Source: JAMXLO01 sp963794185
GTDB taxonomy: Bacteria; Pseudomonadota; Alphaproteobacteria; Acetobacterales; Acetobacteraceae
Direction of reading: 5' to 3'
Length of the DNA: 64,000 bases
Assembly: GCA_963794185.1 (NCBI GenBank)
Contig: CAWCDM010000135.1
Location: 1 to 64,000 of the forward strand
Of this stretch, positions 36,378 through 45,435 are shown in pieces. Below the pieces are notes generated by a model. It saw nothing but the letters and a program-made list of their open reading frames with translations. It did no database searches and was not told the DNA's origin. Each line of letters starts with the position of its first letter. Position 1 is the first letter of the stretch. Position numbers and translations under genes: made by a program.

Positions 36378-36550
36378 CTCCCCCTCCCCTTGCGGGCTTG
36401 GGCCGCGAAGCGGACCAAGGCTGGGCGGAGGGGTGGCACCAGCACAGGGCAAGCTGGTGGCGTCAATGCCAAACTTGACGGCGTGCCGCTGTCCCCTCCC
36501 CCCAACCTTGGTCCGCTTCGCGGCCCAAGCCCACAAGGGGAGGGGGAGGA
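36378..36550. repeat. Palindromic element related to 20904-21042, with inner hairpin insert
   Basis: The outer arms match the 41-bp element (C-runs, TTGCGGG, G-runs) but carry an inserted CTTGGGCCGCGAAGCGGACC segment in both arms. Left arm 36378-36434, right arm 36492-36550, with a few mismatches. It lies upstream of tonB and downstream of the next exported-protein gene. The rest of 36312-36638 shows no gene. Confidence 0.85.
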
Positions 36551-36638
36551 TCCGGGGCCGGCCCGCGCTCTTCGTGCCGCCGATAGGTTCAGTCCCGGCC
36601 CGTTGCATGATCCACGGCGGCATAAGACAGCAGCGTGC

Positions 36639-36998
36639 TCATTTTTGGCTGCAGTGACCCAGTGCCTCCTTGCCGATGGAGAATACCGCGCCCGCCTTGA
36701 CCTCGACGCCTTTCACGATGCAGCTGCGGCCGGTCTTGTCGGTGAATTTGACATCGTAGCGTCCGGTCGAGATGCCGGTGATCGGCAAGCGCTCATCGAA
36801 ATCCACCGTGCCGTCCGGATCGTTGCGGCACTGATCGGCGCCCCAATCCGTGGTGCCCGCCGGCGCCAGGTTCAGATGCGTGATGGTCTCGCCCGTCAGG
36901 TTCCAGAACCGGGTGCGTCCGCCATCCGCTGCCTGCGCCGCACCCACCGCGGCGACAATCATGAGGGCCGCTATGATTGGCCAGGATACGATGTTCAT
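36639..36998 (-). CDS. Small exported protein of the quinoprotein island
   Basis: A 119-residue protein with signal peptide I-I-A-A-L-M-I-V-A-A-V-G-A-A-Q-A-A. The mature domain contains F-W-N-L-T-G-E-T-I, G-A-D-Q-C-R-N-D-P-D-G-T-V-D, G-R-Y-D-V-K-F-T-D and C-I-V-K-G-V-E-V, with three Cys in all. The Asp-rich N-D-P-D-G-T-V-D-F-D-E loop resembles a calcium-type acidic loop, so metal binding is conceivable. I know similar proteins only as hypothetical ones in alphaproteobacteria. It is transcribed with tonB but separated from it by the palindromic element. Confidence 0.75.
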   Translation of the reverse strand: MNIVSWPIIAALMIVAAVGAAQAADGGRTRFWNLTGETITHLNLAPAGTTDWGADQCRNDPDGTVDFDERLPITGISTGRYDVKFTDKTGRSCIVKGVEVKAGAVFSIGKEALGHCSQK

Positions 36999-37138
36999 GG
37001 TCTGTCCGTCGCCGCATTATTTGAGACGGATGGCTGCTTGATTGAGTGACCGGGACAGCGCATCTCGCGCATCGATCCTATGCCGCCAGCCTGCGATGAG
37101 GCAAGCTGCGGCCACAACGTCCCGCATGCGAGGTTGGA

Positions 37139-37495
37139 ATGGCAACTGTCCTCTGCCGGATCATCGTGGCGCTTGCACTGTGCGGGCCGGTCTTCGCGCA
37201 GGCCGGCCAAGCTGAGGACAGCGCCGGTTACGCCACGGCGACCCGCGCGGAGTATGTGTTCGCCTGCATGGCCACGAACGGCGGCACGCCGCAGTCGCTG
37301 CAGCGCTGCTCCTGTGCCATCGACGTGATCGCCTCCGTGCTGCCGTACGACAAATACGAGAAGGCCGAGACCGTGCTGCGCATGCGCCGCAGCGTCGGCG
37401 GATACCTCAACCAGGAGTTCCGCAGCGCGTCCACCAACGACTTCGTACGCGAACTCGAGGAGGCGCAGGCCGAGGCCGAAGTCCGCTGCTTCTGA
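37139..37495 (+). CDS. Small exported four-cysteine protein of methylotrophy loci
   Basis: A 118-residue protein with a signal peptide ending Q-A-G-Q-A or slightly earlier. The mature helical domain has F-A-C-M-A-T-N-G-G, Q-R-C-S-C-A-I-D-V-I-A and a final V-R-C-F, so four cysteines could form two disulfides. I recall similar C-x-C-x-I-D proteins beside xoxF and pqq genes in methylotrophs, without an assigned function. It ends 18 bases before the convergent SoxYZ-like gene. Confidence 0.75.
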   Translation: MATVLCRIIVALALCGPVFAQAGQAEDSAGYATATRAEYVFACMATNGGTPQSLQRCSCAIDVIASVLPYDKYEKAETVLRMRRSVGGYLNQEFRSASTNDFVRELEEAQAEAEVRCF

Positions 37496-37513
37496 AGCTG
37501 CCGGCGATGGGTG

Positions 37514-38343
37514 TCAGACGCGCGTCGCGGGCCACGCCTGGGTGAACGTCTTGCCCTCGCTGTCCTCCATCTCGGCGCGGAAGCTGGTCGCGCCGTTGGG
37601 GTGGTAATCGAAGCGGAACTCCGGGTTCTCGGAGATCGAAATGCCGCTCTCGATGGCGAGCAGCAGATCGTCGCCCTGCCAGACGCGCACCGATTTGACG
37701 AACTGCGCGGGCACGTAGAGGCGGGTCACCTGGTCCATCTGCATGCCCGAGAAGTTCGGGTGGCGGATCATGAGCTGTGCCTCGCGGACCTCGGGGTCCG
37801 CACCGGGCGTGGGGGTGAACTGACGGAACCGCATCGTGCCGAGCGGGATCGCATCGGCCTCCTGCTTTGCGGCGGGAGCCGAGCAGCCGCCGGCGGCCTT
37901 GACGTAGTGCTGCGCCGCGTAGAGCTGTCCGTCGCTCAGCTCGGCGACGGCATGCACGTTGGTGTAGGAGTCGACGCGGACCCGCGTGGACAGCGACCGG
38001 ACGCCGCTGGTGGCGCCGAGCGAGAAGACGGCGGCAAGCGGCGAGGGATTTTCGTCGATCACCAGTGTAATGCCGCGAATGCTGCGGGCGTCGCCGCCAC
38101 GCCAGCAGGCTGCGGATGCCGACCGGTACCAGTGCCGCGTCCTCCGCGCGATAGGGGGCGTCGATCGCTATGACCGCGCTGCCGTCCTGGACGGTTCGAC
38201 CGTCGAAGATCTGCGCGGCGAGTGACGGCCAGGGGTCCTGCGGGGCGGGCGCCTGCGCGCTTGCGCGTCGGCCGATCGCGCCGAGGGCCGCCGCCGCCAG
38301 CAGCGTCCGACGACCGCAGCAGATGCGTTTGTTGCGTGCTCAT
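37514..38343 (-). CDS. Quinoprotein dehydrogenase-associated SoxYZ-like carrier protein (frameshifts)
   Basis: About 275 residues after repair. A twin-arginine signal (C-G-R-R-T-L-L-A-A-A-A-L-G-A-I-G) is in one frame. The SoxY-like half includes W-P-S-L-A-A-Q-I-F-D-G-R and A-P-Y-R-A-E-D-A-A-L-V-P-V. After a break near 38092, L-V-I-D-E-N-P-S-P-L-A-A-V-F continues through C-S-A-P-A to the SoxZ-like R-H-P-N-F-S-G-M-Q-M-D and A-W-P-A-T. A second break near 38330 separates the ATG from the signal frame. This fused SoxYZ type is found with PQQ dehydrogenases and not with sulfur oxidation. Its exact role is unknown. Confidence 0.8.
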
Positions 38344-38558
38344 GATCGCTCCCGATGGCGGTCTATAGCACGTTTTCGGCGCCCTATCACGGGTCCTGTC
38401 CGGCGGATATGATCACTTGCTCGCAGGCGCGTTCGCACCGCCGGCCACGGTCTGGACGCCATCCGCCCGATCTGCTAGCGTCTCATTGCTGACGGGATGA
38501 AGCGATCTGCGTTGGCTGGCGCGCGTTCAGTAACCACAAGAAACGAGGAGTTACCATC

Positions 38559-38636
38559 ATGGCTTGGTCACGCCCGAAGCTCCGGGAAATCTGCATCGGC
38601 ATGGAGATCAACGGCTACTTCGCCGGCAAGATCTAG
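38559..38636 (+). CDS. pqqA: PQQ precursor peptide PqqA
   Basis: A 25-residue peptide whose core E-I-N-G-Y supplies the conserved Glu and Tyr, spaced E-x-x-x-Y (residues 16 and 20). PqqE cross-links these and the product becomes PQQ. The N-terminus M-A-W-S-R-P-K-L-R-E-I matches the family lead. A GAGGAG site lies seven bases before the ATG. It is directly followed by pqqB, giving the classical pqqABCDE order. Divergent soxYZ-like and pqqA starts leave a 215-bp shared promoter region (38344-38558) in which no strong consensus was seen. Confidence 0.95.
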   Translation: MAWSRPKLREICIGMEINGYFAGKI

Positions 38637-38660
38637 CCGTACGCGGCTTCGCCTTCACGA

Positions 38661-39578
38661 ATGACTGACCGAGCAGCCGGGCTTACGGGACTGGTGCTCG
38701 GTGCGGCGGCTGGTGGCGGGTTCCCGCAGTGGAACTGCGGGTGCCGCCAGTGCGCGCTCGCGCGTGCAGGCGACCCAAGGGCACGTCCGGCAACACAGGC
38801 GAGTGTCGCCGTCAGCGGCAACGGCGACTGAATGGATCGTCGTCGGTCGCGTCGCCCGACCTGCGCCAGCAGATCACACAGACACCACGGCTTTGGCCGA
38901 GGACCGCTGGACGCGATTCACCGATAGCTGGCGTGGTTCTGATCGGCGGCGACGTCGATGCGATCGCCGGGCTGCTGGTGCTGCGCGAACGGCAGACATT
39001 CACCGTTTACGCGCCGCGTCCGTTGCTGGACCTGCTCGACGCCAACCGCATCTTCGATGTGCTCGATCCCTCGTTGGTGCAGCGGGTGGCGCTCGACGCC
39101 GCAGGAGCCGGTGCCATGCGGCGGCGGGCTTATGCTGACGCTGCTGCCGATGCCGGGAAAGGTTCCGCTGTACCTGGAGGATCGCGGGGCGACCCAGCCG
39201 GAACCCGGACCGAACTACGCCGCGCTGTTCCAGGCGAACGGCCGCAGCGTGATCGTCGCGCCGGCCTGCGCCGAGATCACCGACGCGGTGCGCCGGCAGC
39301 TTCGCCAGGCCGACCTGCTGTTCTTCGACGGCACGCTGTTCACCGACGACGAGATGATCGCGGCAGGGCTGGGCCAAAAGACCGGACGCCGGATGGGACA
39401 TGTGCCGGTGAGCGGACCCGGCGGAACGCTGGAAGGGCTCGCCGACCTGCCGGGCCGACGCGTCCTGCTGCACATCAACAACACCAACCCGATTCTGCTC
39501 CTGGACTCGCCGGAGCGGCGGCAGGTCGAGGCGGCCGGTTTCGAGGTCGCCTATGACGGGATGGAGGTACGGATTTGA
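38661..39578 (+). CDS. pqqB: PqqB, PQQ biosynthesis metallo-hydrolase (two frameshifts)
   Basis: About 300 residues after repair. L-G-A-A-A-G-G-G-F-P-Q-W-N-C-G-C opens the family. The frame breaks near 38833 and resumes at A-S-P-D-L-R-Q-Q-I, G-G-D-V-D-A-I-A-G-L-L. It breaks again near 39110 and continues with L-P-M-P-G-K-V-P-L-Y, F-F-D-G-T-L-F-T-D-D-E-M and H-I-N-N-T-N-P-I. PqqB has the beta-lactamase-like fold and is reported to hydroxylate a tyrosine-derived intermediate. The stop overlaps the TTG start of pqqC. Confidence 0.92.
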
Positions 39579-40317
39579 ACGACGCGCTCACCCCGACCGA
39601 CCTGGAAGCCCGCCTGCGCGAGCTCGGCGCGGAACGCTACCACAACCTGCATCCGTTCCATCGCATGCTGCACGGCGGCAAGTGCACCAAGGCGCAGGTG
39701 CAGGCCTGGGCGCTCAACCGCTACTACTACCAGGCGATGATCCCGCTGAAGGACGCCTCGCTGATCGGCCGCTGCGAGGACGAGGCGCTGCGGCGCGAAT
39801 GGCGCAAGCGGCTCGAGGACCATGACGGCGACGAGAACCGTCCGGGCGGCATCGAGCGCTGGCTCAAGCTCACCGACGGCCTCGGCCTGGACCGCGACGC
39901 GGTGACTTCGACGCGGCTGCTGCTGCCGGCGACGCGCTTCGCCGTGCAGGCCTATGTGCATCTGGTGCGCGAGCGCAGCCTGCTGGAGGCGGTTGCCTCC
40001 TGCCTCACCGAGCTGTTCTCGCCGCAGATCATCACCGAGCGCATGGCGGGGATGCTCGCCCATTACGACTTCATCACGCCGGAGATCATGCTGTATTTCG
40101 ACAAGCGCCCGCCGCAGGCCGAGCGCGACGCGAAGTTTCGCCCTCGACTGGGTGAAGCAGCATGCGCGCACGCGCAGAACAGCAGCAGGCGGTGGTCGAT
40201 ACGCTTGCGTTCAAGTGCGACGTGCTGTGGTGCATGCTGGATGCGCTGCATTATTCCTATGTCTCGCCCGGGCTGATCCCGCCCGGCGCTTTCGTGCCGG
40301 CTGCCTCCGATGCCTGA
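39575..40317 (+). CDS. pqqC: PqqC, final oxidase of PQQ synthesis (frameshifted near the 3' end)
   Basis: About 245 residues, all-helical haem-oxygenase-like fold. R-Y-H-N-L-H-P-F-H-R-M-L-H-G-G near residue 20 and W-A-L-N-R-Y-Y-Y-Q near 45 carry active-site His, Arg and Tyr residues. L-T-E-L-F-S-P-Q-I-I follows. The frame breaks near 40135 and again near 40165, with the tail A-F-K-C-D-V-L-W-C-M-L-D-A-L-H confirming family membership. It converts the last intermediate to PQQ with O2. It starts at a TTG overlapping the pqqB stop, and its end overlaps the pqqD ATG at 40310. Confidence 0.93.
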
Positions 40318-40598
40318 GACCGGTGCGCCGAAGCTGCCGGAGCGCCCGCGCCTGGCACCCGGCGTCCGCCTGCATTTCGACACGACGCGCGAGGCGTGGG
40401 TGCTGCTCGGACCGGAACGGGTGATCGAGGCCGAAGGACCGGCCAGCGAGATCCTCCGCCGCTGCGACGGCAGCCGGACCGTCGGCGAGATCGTCGATGA
40501 GCTCGCCGCACTTTACACCGCCGATCGCGCGGAGATCGAAGGCGACGTGAACGAGATGCTGGCCGAACTCGCGAGCGAAGCGGATGCTGGCGGCATGA
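40310..40598 (+). CDS. pqqD: PqqD, peptide chaperone for PqqE (apparent frameshift at the end)
   Basis: About 95 residues. P-G-V-R-L-H-F-D, W-V-L-L-G-P-E-R, E-G-P-A-S-E-I-L-R-R-C-D-G and V-G-E-I-V-D-E-L define PqqD, a winged-helix RiPP recognition protein that presents PqqA to PqqE. As written, the frame runs in step with the pqqE ATG and has no stop. A one-base change near 40580 would give M-L-A-A and a TGA at 40596 overlapping the pqqE start, the normal junction. A natural PqqDE fusion is less likely given the other indels here. Confidence 0.9.
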
Positions 40599-41721
40599 GC
40601 GGACCGGCACTGTCGGGCGCCGCTCGGGCTGCTGGCGGAACTTACGCATCGCTGTCCCCTCGCCTGCCCATATTGCTCGAACCCGCTGACCTTGGACAGC
40701 CGGGCCGACGAGCTGGACACGGCGACTTGGGCGCGCGTGTTTCGCGAGGCTGCCGCGATGGGCGTGCTGCAGGTCCACCTGTCGGGCGGCGAACCCGCGT
40801 CGCGCCGCGACCTGGTCGAGATCGTCGCCGCCGCGCGCGACGCCGGGCTCTACACCAACCTGATCACCTCGGCGATCGGGCTCGATGCGGCGCGTCTCGA
40901 ACGGCTGAAGGAGGCCGGGCTGGATCATGTGCAGCTTTCGCTGCAGGACGTGGATGCGGAATCCGCCGACCGGATCGCCGGCTATCCCGGCGCGCACACG
41001 CGGAAACTCGCCTTCGCGCAATCCGTGGTGCGGCTCGGCCTGGCGCTCACCGTCAATGCAGTGATCCACCGCGCCAACATCGATCGCGTCGCCGCGCTGG
41101 TGGAGACGGCTGCAGTCGCTCGGCGCCGGGCGGGTGGAAATCGCCCACGCGCAGTATTACGGCTGGGCGTTGCGCAACCGCCAGGCCCTGATGCCGACGC
41201 GCGAGCAGGTCCACCGCGCGATGCAGGAGGTGGAGCTTCTCCGAGCGCACTATGCGGGCCGCCTGGTGATCGACATGGTGGTGCCCGATTATTACGCGCG
41301 GCGGCCGAAGGCGTGCATGGGCGGCTGGGCGAGCCGCTCGCTGAACGTGACGCCGTCGGGGCGCGTGCTGCCGTGCCACGCCGCGGAAACGATTCCGGGC
41401 CTGGAATTCTGGTCGGTGCGCGACCGGACGCTGGCCGAGATCTGGCGCGATTCGCCGGCATTTCAGGCATTCCGCGGCACCGACTGGATGGCCGAACCGT
41501 GCCGGTCCTGCGATCAGCGCGAGATCGATTTCGGCGGCTGTCGCTGTCAGGCGCTGGCGATCGCCGGCGACGCGGCGGCGACCGATCCGGCCTGCGAGTT
41601 TTCGCCGCATCATGCGCGCATTCTGGCGCTGGCCGAGCAGGAGTTCGCCGGCAGCGACATGCACTACGCGTATCGCGGGCGCGCGGCGCGCGCGAGCGCT
41701 ACTCCCATTCCAGCTCGCTGA
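40595..41721 (+). CDS. pqqE: PqqE, radical SAM enzyme of PQQ synthesis (frameshifts)
   Basis: About 375 residues. From the ATG at 40595 a frame change near 40630 gives L-L-A-E-L-T-H-R-C-P-L-A-C-P-Y-C-S-N, where Cys-x3-Cys-x2-Cys binds the radical SAM cluster. L-S-G-G-E-P and S-L-Q-D-V follow. Another break near 41107 leads to Q-Y-Y-G-W-A-L-R-N-R. The SPASM domain has C-M-G-G-W, C-H-A-A-E-T and C-R-S-C-D-x-R-E-I-D-F-G-G-C-R-C for auxiliary clusters. It forms the Glu-Tyr carbon bond in PqqA. The end overlaps the convergent metallohydrolase gene by 23 bases. Confidence 0.92.
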
Positions 41722-42634
41722 ACGCCGTGGTCGCGTTGCGCGCGTTGTAGTCGTCGAACAACTGCCAGCGCGACTGTTCCGAACGGCCGATCTCGGTGAC
41801 CGCGCGTGCGAGTGGCGTGCCCGCCGCGATCAGGCGCCGCGCATCCTGCGCCAGCACGGTGAGATAGCGCCGCTCGTCGTCCAGGGCCTGCGGCCAGGGC
41901 GCGGCCGTGCCGCCATGCCCAGGCACCACGATCGTGGCCGGCACCTGCGCCAGGCGCGTCAGCACGGAGAGCCATCCGGTGAGACTGCCGTCCACGACCG
42001 GCACGTGCTGCAGAAACAACAGGTCGCCGGCGAACAGCACGCCGGTCGTCTCGTCCAGAACAGTGAGGTCGCAATCCGTGTGCGCGGCCGGTGTCCACGC
42101 CGTCAGCCGCAGGCGCCTGCCGCCCAGATCGAGTGTGGTCTCGCCGTCCACCAGAAGCGTCGGCGGCACAATCCGCACGGCCTGGATGGCCTCCTCGCCG
42201 AGTTGTTCACGGTAGGAGCGAAGATAGAAGATCCCGCGCCGCGCCAGCGCGGACGGCAGGTTATGGTGGCCGACGAACGTCGCGCCGGGACCGAACGCCG
42301 CGTTGCCGAATATGTGATCCGGGTGATCGTGCGTGTTGATCACGTAGCGGACCGGCCTGTCGGTGATGGCTCGGACCGCCAGCAGCAGACGTTCCCCCAC
42401 GGCGACGCTGCCGCCGGTGTCAACGACGGCGACGGAGTCCTGTCCAACGATGATGCCGAGATTGGCGATGTCGCCGGCATTGTCGGGCGTGGTCAGCGCG
42501 ATCTGTCCGAAATGCGCGTAGTCGCCGGCGGCGACTTCCTCCACCGCGAGCGGCGTGGCCGGTGCCGGCTGCGCCTCGGCCGCGCCCGTGCACATCATGA
42601 ATATCGCACAGGCCAGTACACGGATGGCCGGCAT
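41699..42634 (-). CDS. Quinoprotein relay system zinc metallohydrolase
   Basis: About 311 residues from the ATG at 42634, with signal peptide L-A-C-A-I-F-M-M-C-T-G-A-A-E-A. Metallo-beta-lactamase fold with zinc motif N-T-H-D-H-P-D-H-I-F-G-N, second histidine A-H-T-D-C-D, aspartate in F-A-G-D-L-L-F and final V-P-G-H-G-G. Exported members of this class are consistently linked to PQQ dehydrogenases and a SoxYZ-like carrier, as here, but their substrate is unknown. It is oriented against pqqE and divergent from xoxF. Confidence 0.88.
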   Translation of the reverse strand: MPAIRVLACAIFMMCTGAAEAQPAPATPLAVEEVAAGDYAHFGQIALTTPDNAGDIANLGIIVGQDSVAVVDTGGSVAVGERLLLAVRAITDRPVRYVINTHDHPDHIFGNAAFGPGATFVGHHNLPSALARRGIFYLRSYREQLGEEAIQAVRIVPPTLLVDGETTLDLGGRRLRLTAWTPAAHTDCDLTVLDETTGVLFAGDLLFLQHVPVVDGSLTGWLSVLTRLAQVPATIVVPGHGGTAAPWPQALDDERRYLTVLAQDARRLIAAGTPLARAVTEIGRSEQSRWQLFDDYNARNATTAFSELEWE

Positions 42635-42725
42635 GGCGCGCACCCCGCTTCTCCGATTGTCAGCAGCCGTCATGGCGGCGCCCCGGTGTCAAGTCACGGA
42701 CGAAACCGGCCGCGGCGCCGGCATG

Positions 42726-42755
42726 TTGACGACCGCGTACCCGGCATTGCATAAA
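42726..42755 (+). promoter_or_regulatory. Possible xoxF promoter
   Basis: TTGACG (42726-42731) and CATAAA (42750-42755) spaced by 18 bases sit about 215 bases before xoxF, in the 334-bp gap shared with the divergent metallohydrolase. The rest of the gap shows no gene. The match is moderate and the long leader would need to be confirmed. Confidence 0.35.
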
Positions 42756-42968
42756 GTTATCGACTTCCGGTTTCCATGGATGCCCGCAGTTGGGAGGGTG
42801 GGCATTCGCCTGGTCGAGACCGTGAGCGTCGGCCACAGAACAACGAACATGGGCCGGCTCGCCTGGGCATGCTGTCGGATAGACCTGCCTCCCAACTGAA
42901 CCTGGATGCAACTGGTGGACTGATCCTCGTATCGTCCACCGCGAGCGAGAACAACACGGGAGGGATTT

Positions 42969-44801
42969 ATGCGACGCACTTCGGCGCGAGTTTGGCTCAC
43001 GGCAACCACACTTGTGGCGTCCGGCCTGCTGATCGGCGCAGCGACGCTGCACAGCGCGGCCGCTGACGACCTTGTGAAGATGCAGGCGAATGCGAAGGAC
43101 GTGGTGATGCCGACCATCACCTACGATAACCAGCGCTATTCCACGCTCAGTCAGATCACGGCGCAGAATGTCGGCAAGCTGCAGGTTGCGTGGACGTTCT
43201 CCACCGGCGTGCTGCGCGGCCATGAAGGCGCACCGCTGGTCATCGGCGATACGATGTACGTTCACGCGCCGTTCCCCAACACCGTCTTCGCGCTCGACCT
43301 GAACCACGACGGAACCATCCTGTGGAAATACGAGCCGAAACAGGATCCGAACGTCATTCCGGTGATGTGCTGCGACACCGTCAACCGCGGCCTCGCCTAT
43401 TCGGATGGCAAGATATTCCTGCACCAGGCGGACACGTCGCTGGTGGCGCTCGATGCGAAGACCGGCAAGGTGGTCTGGTCGGTGAAGACCGGTGACCCCG
43501 GCAAGGGCGAGACCGGCACCGGCGCGCCGATGGTCGTCAAGGACAAGGTGTATGTCGGCGTGTCCGGCGGCGAATTCGGCGTGCGCGGCTGGGTCACCGC
43601 CTATGCGACGGCCGACGGCAAGCAGATCTGGCGCGCCTATTCGGAAGGCCCGGACAGCGATGTTCTGCTCGATCCGCAGAAGACGATGGTGCTCGGCAAA
43701 CCGGTCGGCGCCGACTCCAGCCCGAAGAGCTGGGAAGGCGATCAGTGGAAGATCGGCGGCGGCGACACCTGGGGCTGGTATTCGTACGATCCCGCGCTGA
43801 ACCTGATCTATTACGGATCGGGCAACCCCTCCACCTGGAACCCGAAGCAGCGGCCCGGCGACAACAAGTGGTCGATGACGATCTTCGCCCGCGATGCCGA
43901 CACCGGCATGGCGAAGTGGGTCTATCAGATGACGCCGCACGACCAGTGGGACTACGACGGCGTCAACGAAATGATCCTGGCCGACCAGCAGATCAACGGC
44001 CAGACGGTCCCGACGCTGGTTCATTTCGATCGCAACGGGCTTGGCTACACGCTGAACCGCGCGACAGGTGAACTGCTGGTCGCGGCCAAGTTCGACCCCG
44101 CGGTGAACTGGACCACGGGCGTTGACATGAACAAGAGCAGCCCGAACTACGGCCGGCCGGCGGTGGTGGACAAGTTCGCCCCTGGCGTGGCCGGCGAGGA
44201 CGTGAACTCGAAGGGCATCTGCCCGGCCGCGCTCGGCACCAAGGACGAGCAGCCCGCAGCCTATTCGCCTGACACCGCGCTGTTCTACGTGCCCACCAAC
44301 CATGTCTGCATGGACTACGAGCCGTTCCGCGTGTCGTACACCGCCGGACAGCCTTATGTCGGCGCGACCTTGGCGATGTATCCGCCGCCCGGCGAAACCA
44401 ACATGGGCAACTTCATCGCGTGGGACGCCAAGGCGGGCAAGATCGTGTGGTCCGACAAGGAGCAGTTCTCGGTCTGGTCGGGCGCGCTGGCGACCAAGGG
44501 CGGCGTCGTGTTCTACGGCACGCTGGAGGGCTATCTGAAGGCGGTCGATGCCAAGACCGGCAAGGAGCTTTACAAGTTCAAGACGCCGTCCGGCATCATC
44601 GGCAACGTGATGACGTATGAGCATGGCGGCAGGCAGTACGTGGCGGTGCTGTCCGGCATCGGCGGCTGGGCCGGCATCGGGCTTGCGGCCGGCCTTACCG
44701 ATCCGCATGCCGGACTTGGTGCGGTCGGTGGCTATGCCGCGCTGAACAACTACACGGCGCTCGGTGGCGCGTTGACGGTGTTCGCGCTGCCGCCGAGCTG
44801 A
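42969..44801 (+). CDS. xoxF: XoxF lanthanide-dependent methanol dehydrogenase
   Basis: A 610-residue periplasmic quinoprotein, uninterrupted. Signal peptide to about residue 32. PQQ sits against the vicinal disulfide Cys134-Cys135 (V-M-C-C-D-T-V-N-R-G). Metal ligands are Glu202 (G-G-E-F-G-V-R), Asn286 (G-S-G-N-P), and Asp328/Asp330 in Q-W-D-Y-D-G-V-N-E, where the second Asp is the lanthanide-specific ligand missing from calcium MxaF. The many W-docking blade motifs (D-A-K-T-G-K-V-V-W) are present. It oxidises methanol to formaldehyde or formate and passes electrons to XoxG. A GGGAGGG site precedes the ATG. Confidence 0.97.
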   Translation: MRRTSARVWLTATTLVASGLLIGAATLHSAAADDLVKMQANAKDVVMPTITYDNQRYSTLSQITAQNVGKLQVAWTFSTGVLRGHEGAPLVIGDTMYVHAPFPNTVFALDLNHDGTILWKYEPKQDPNVIPVMCCDTVNRGLAYSDGKIFLHQADTSLVALDAKTGKVVWSVKTGDPGKGETGTGAPMVVKDKVYVGVSGGEFGVRGWVTAYATADGKQIWRAYSEGPDSDVLLDPQKTMVLGKPVGADSSPKSWEGDQWKIGGGDTWGWYSYDPALNLIYYGSGNPSTWNPKQRPGDNKWSMTIFARDADTGMAKWVYQMTPHDQWDYDGVNEMILADQQINGQTVPTLVHFDRNGLGYTLNRATGELLVAAKFDPAVNWTTGVDMNKSSPNYGRPAVVDKFAPGVAGEDVNSKGICPAALGTKDEQPAAYSPDTALFYVPTNHVCMDYEPFRVSYTAGQPYVGATLAMYPPPGETNMGNFIAWDAKAGKIVWSDKEQFSVWSGALATKGGVVFYGTLEGYLKAVDAKTGKELYKFKTPSGIIGNVMTYEHGGRQYVAVLSGIGGWAGIGLAAGLTDPHAGLGAVGGYAALNNYTALGGALTVFALPPS

Positions 44802-44896
44802 TCGCCACGTTTGACTTCGGCGTCGATTTCGCGGCCGGTTCCGTGGCAGAGCGCCACGGGCCGGCCGATTTTTCATCGCAGGCAAGGAAGCGCTCC

Positions 44897-45419
44897 GTGC
44901 AACGTGTTTTGCGAGCAGCCGCGGGCATTGCTGCGGTCATGACGCTGTCGGTGGGCGCTTACGCCGTCACCGATGGATCGGGCGATCCGGCAGCCGTGAA
45001 ATCGGATGAGGGCAAGTGGGTCGACAAGGAAGGCAATCCGACGTTCAAGGTCGAATCCGACGGCGCGGTCGATTGGTACACCTATGTCGGGTTCACCCGG
45101 TATTCGTCCGAATGCCTGCGCTGCCATGGCCCCGACGGAATGGGCTCGAGCTATGCCCCCGCACTTGACGAGTCGATGAAACGCCTGAGTTATCCCGAGT
45201 TCTATGCGGTCGTCGCGGGCGGGAAGACAGAACGTCTCCGCTTCTCAGAGCCTGGTGATGCCGGCCAATGGCGACAACAAGAACGTCATGTGCTTCGTCG
45301 ATGCGATCTACGTCTATTTGCGGGCGCGCGCCGACGACGCGGTCGGGCGTGGCCGTCCGGACAAGCATGCCGCGAAACCCGAGGCGTTTACCAAGGCCGA
45401 GGACGAATGCATGGGTTGA
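44897..45419 (+). CDS. xoxG: XoxG, cytochrome c electron acceptor of XoxF (frameshift)
   Basis: About 173 residues. GTG start at 44897 after AAGGAAG, signal peptide V-L-R-A-A-A-G-I-A-A-V-M-T-L-S-V-G-A-Y-A, then the single haem motif C-L-R-C-H-G. After V-V-A-G-G-K-T the frame breaks near 45225 and resumes at S-Q-S-L-V-M-P-A-N-G-D-N-K-N-V-M-C-F. The methionine there is the probable axial ligand. Y-V-Y-L-R-A-R and G-R-G-R-P follow. It lies 95 bases after xoxF and belongs with it functionally, taking electrons from the PQQ cofactor. Confidence 0.92.
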
Positions 45420-45435
45420 TCGGAGCGCGCGCATC

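Noticed and set aside
40310..41191. Natural PqqD-PqqE fusion
   Set aside because: The shared frame contains neither the radical SAM cysteines nor a sensible PqqD end. A one-base change restores the normal ATGA junction.
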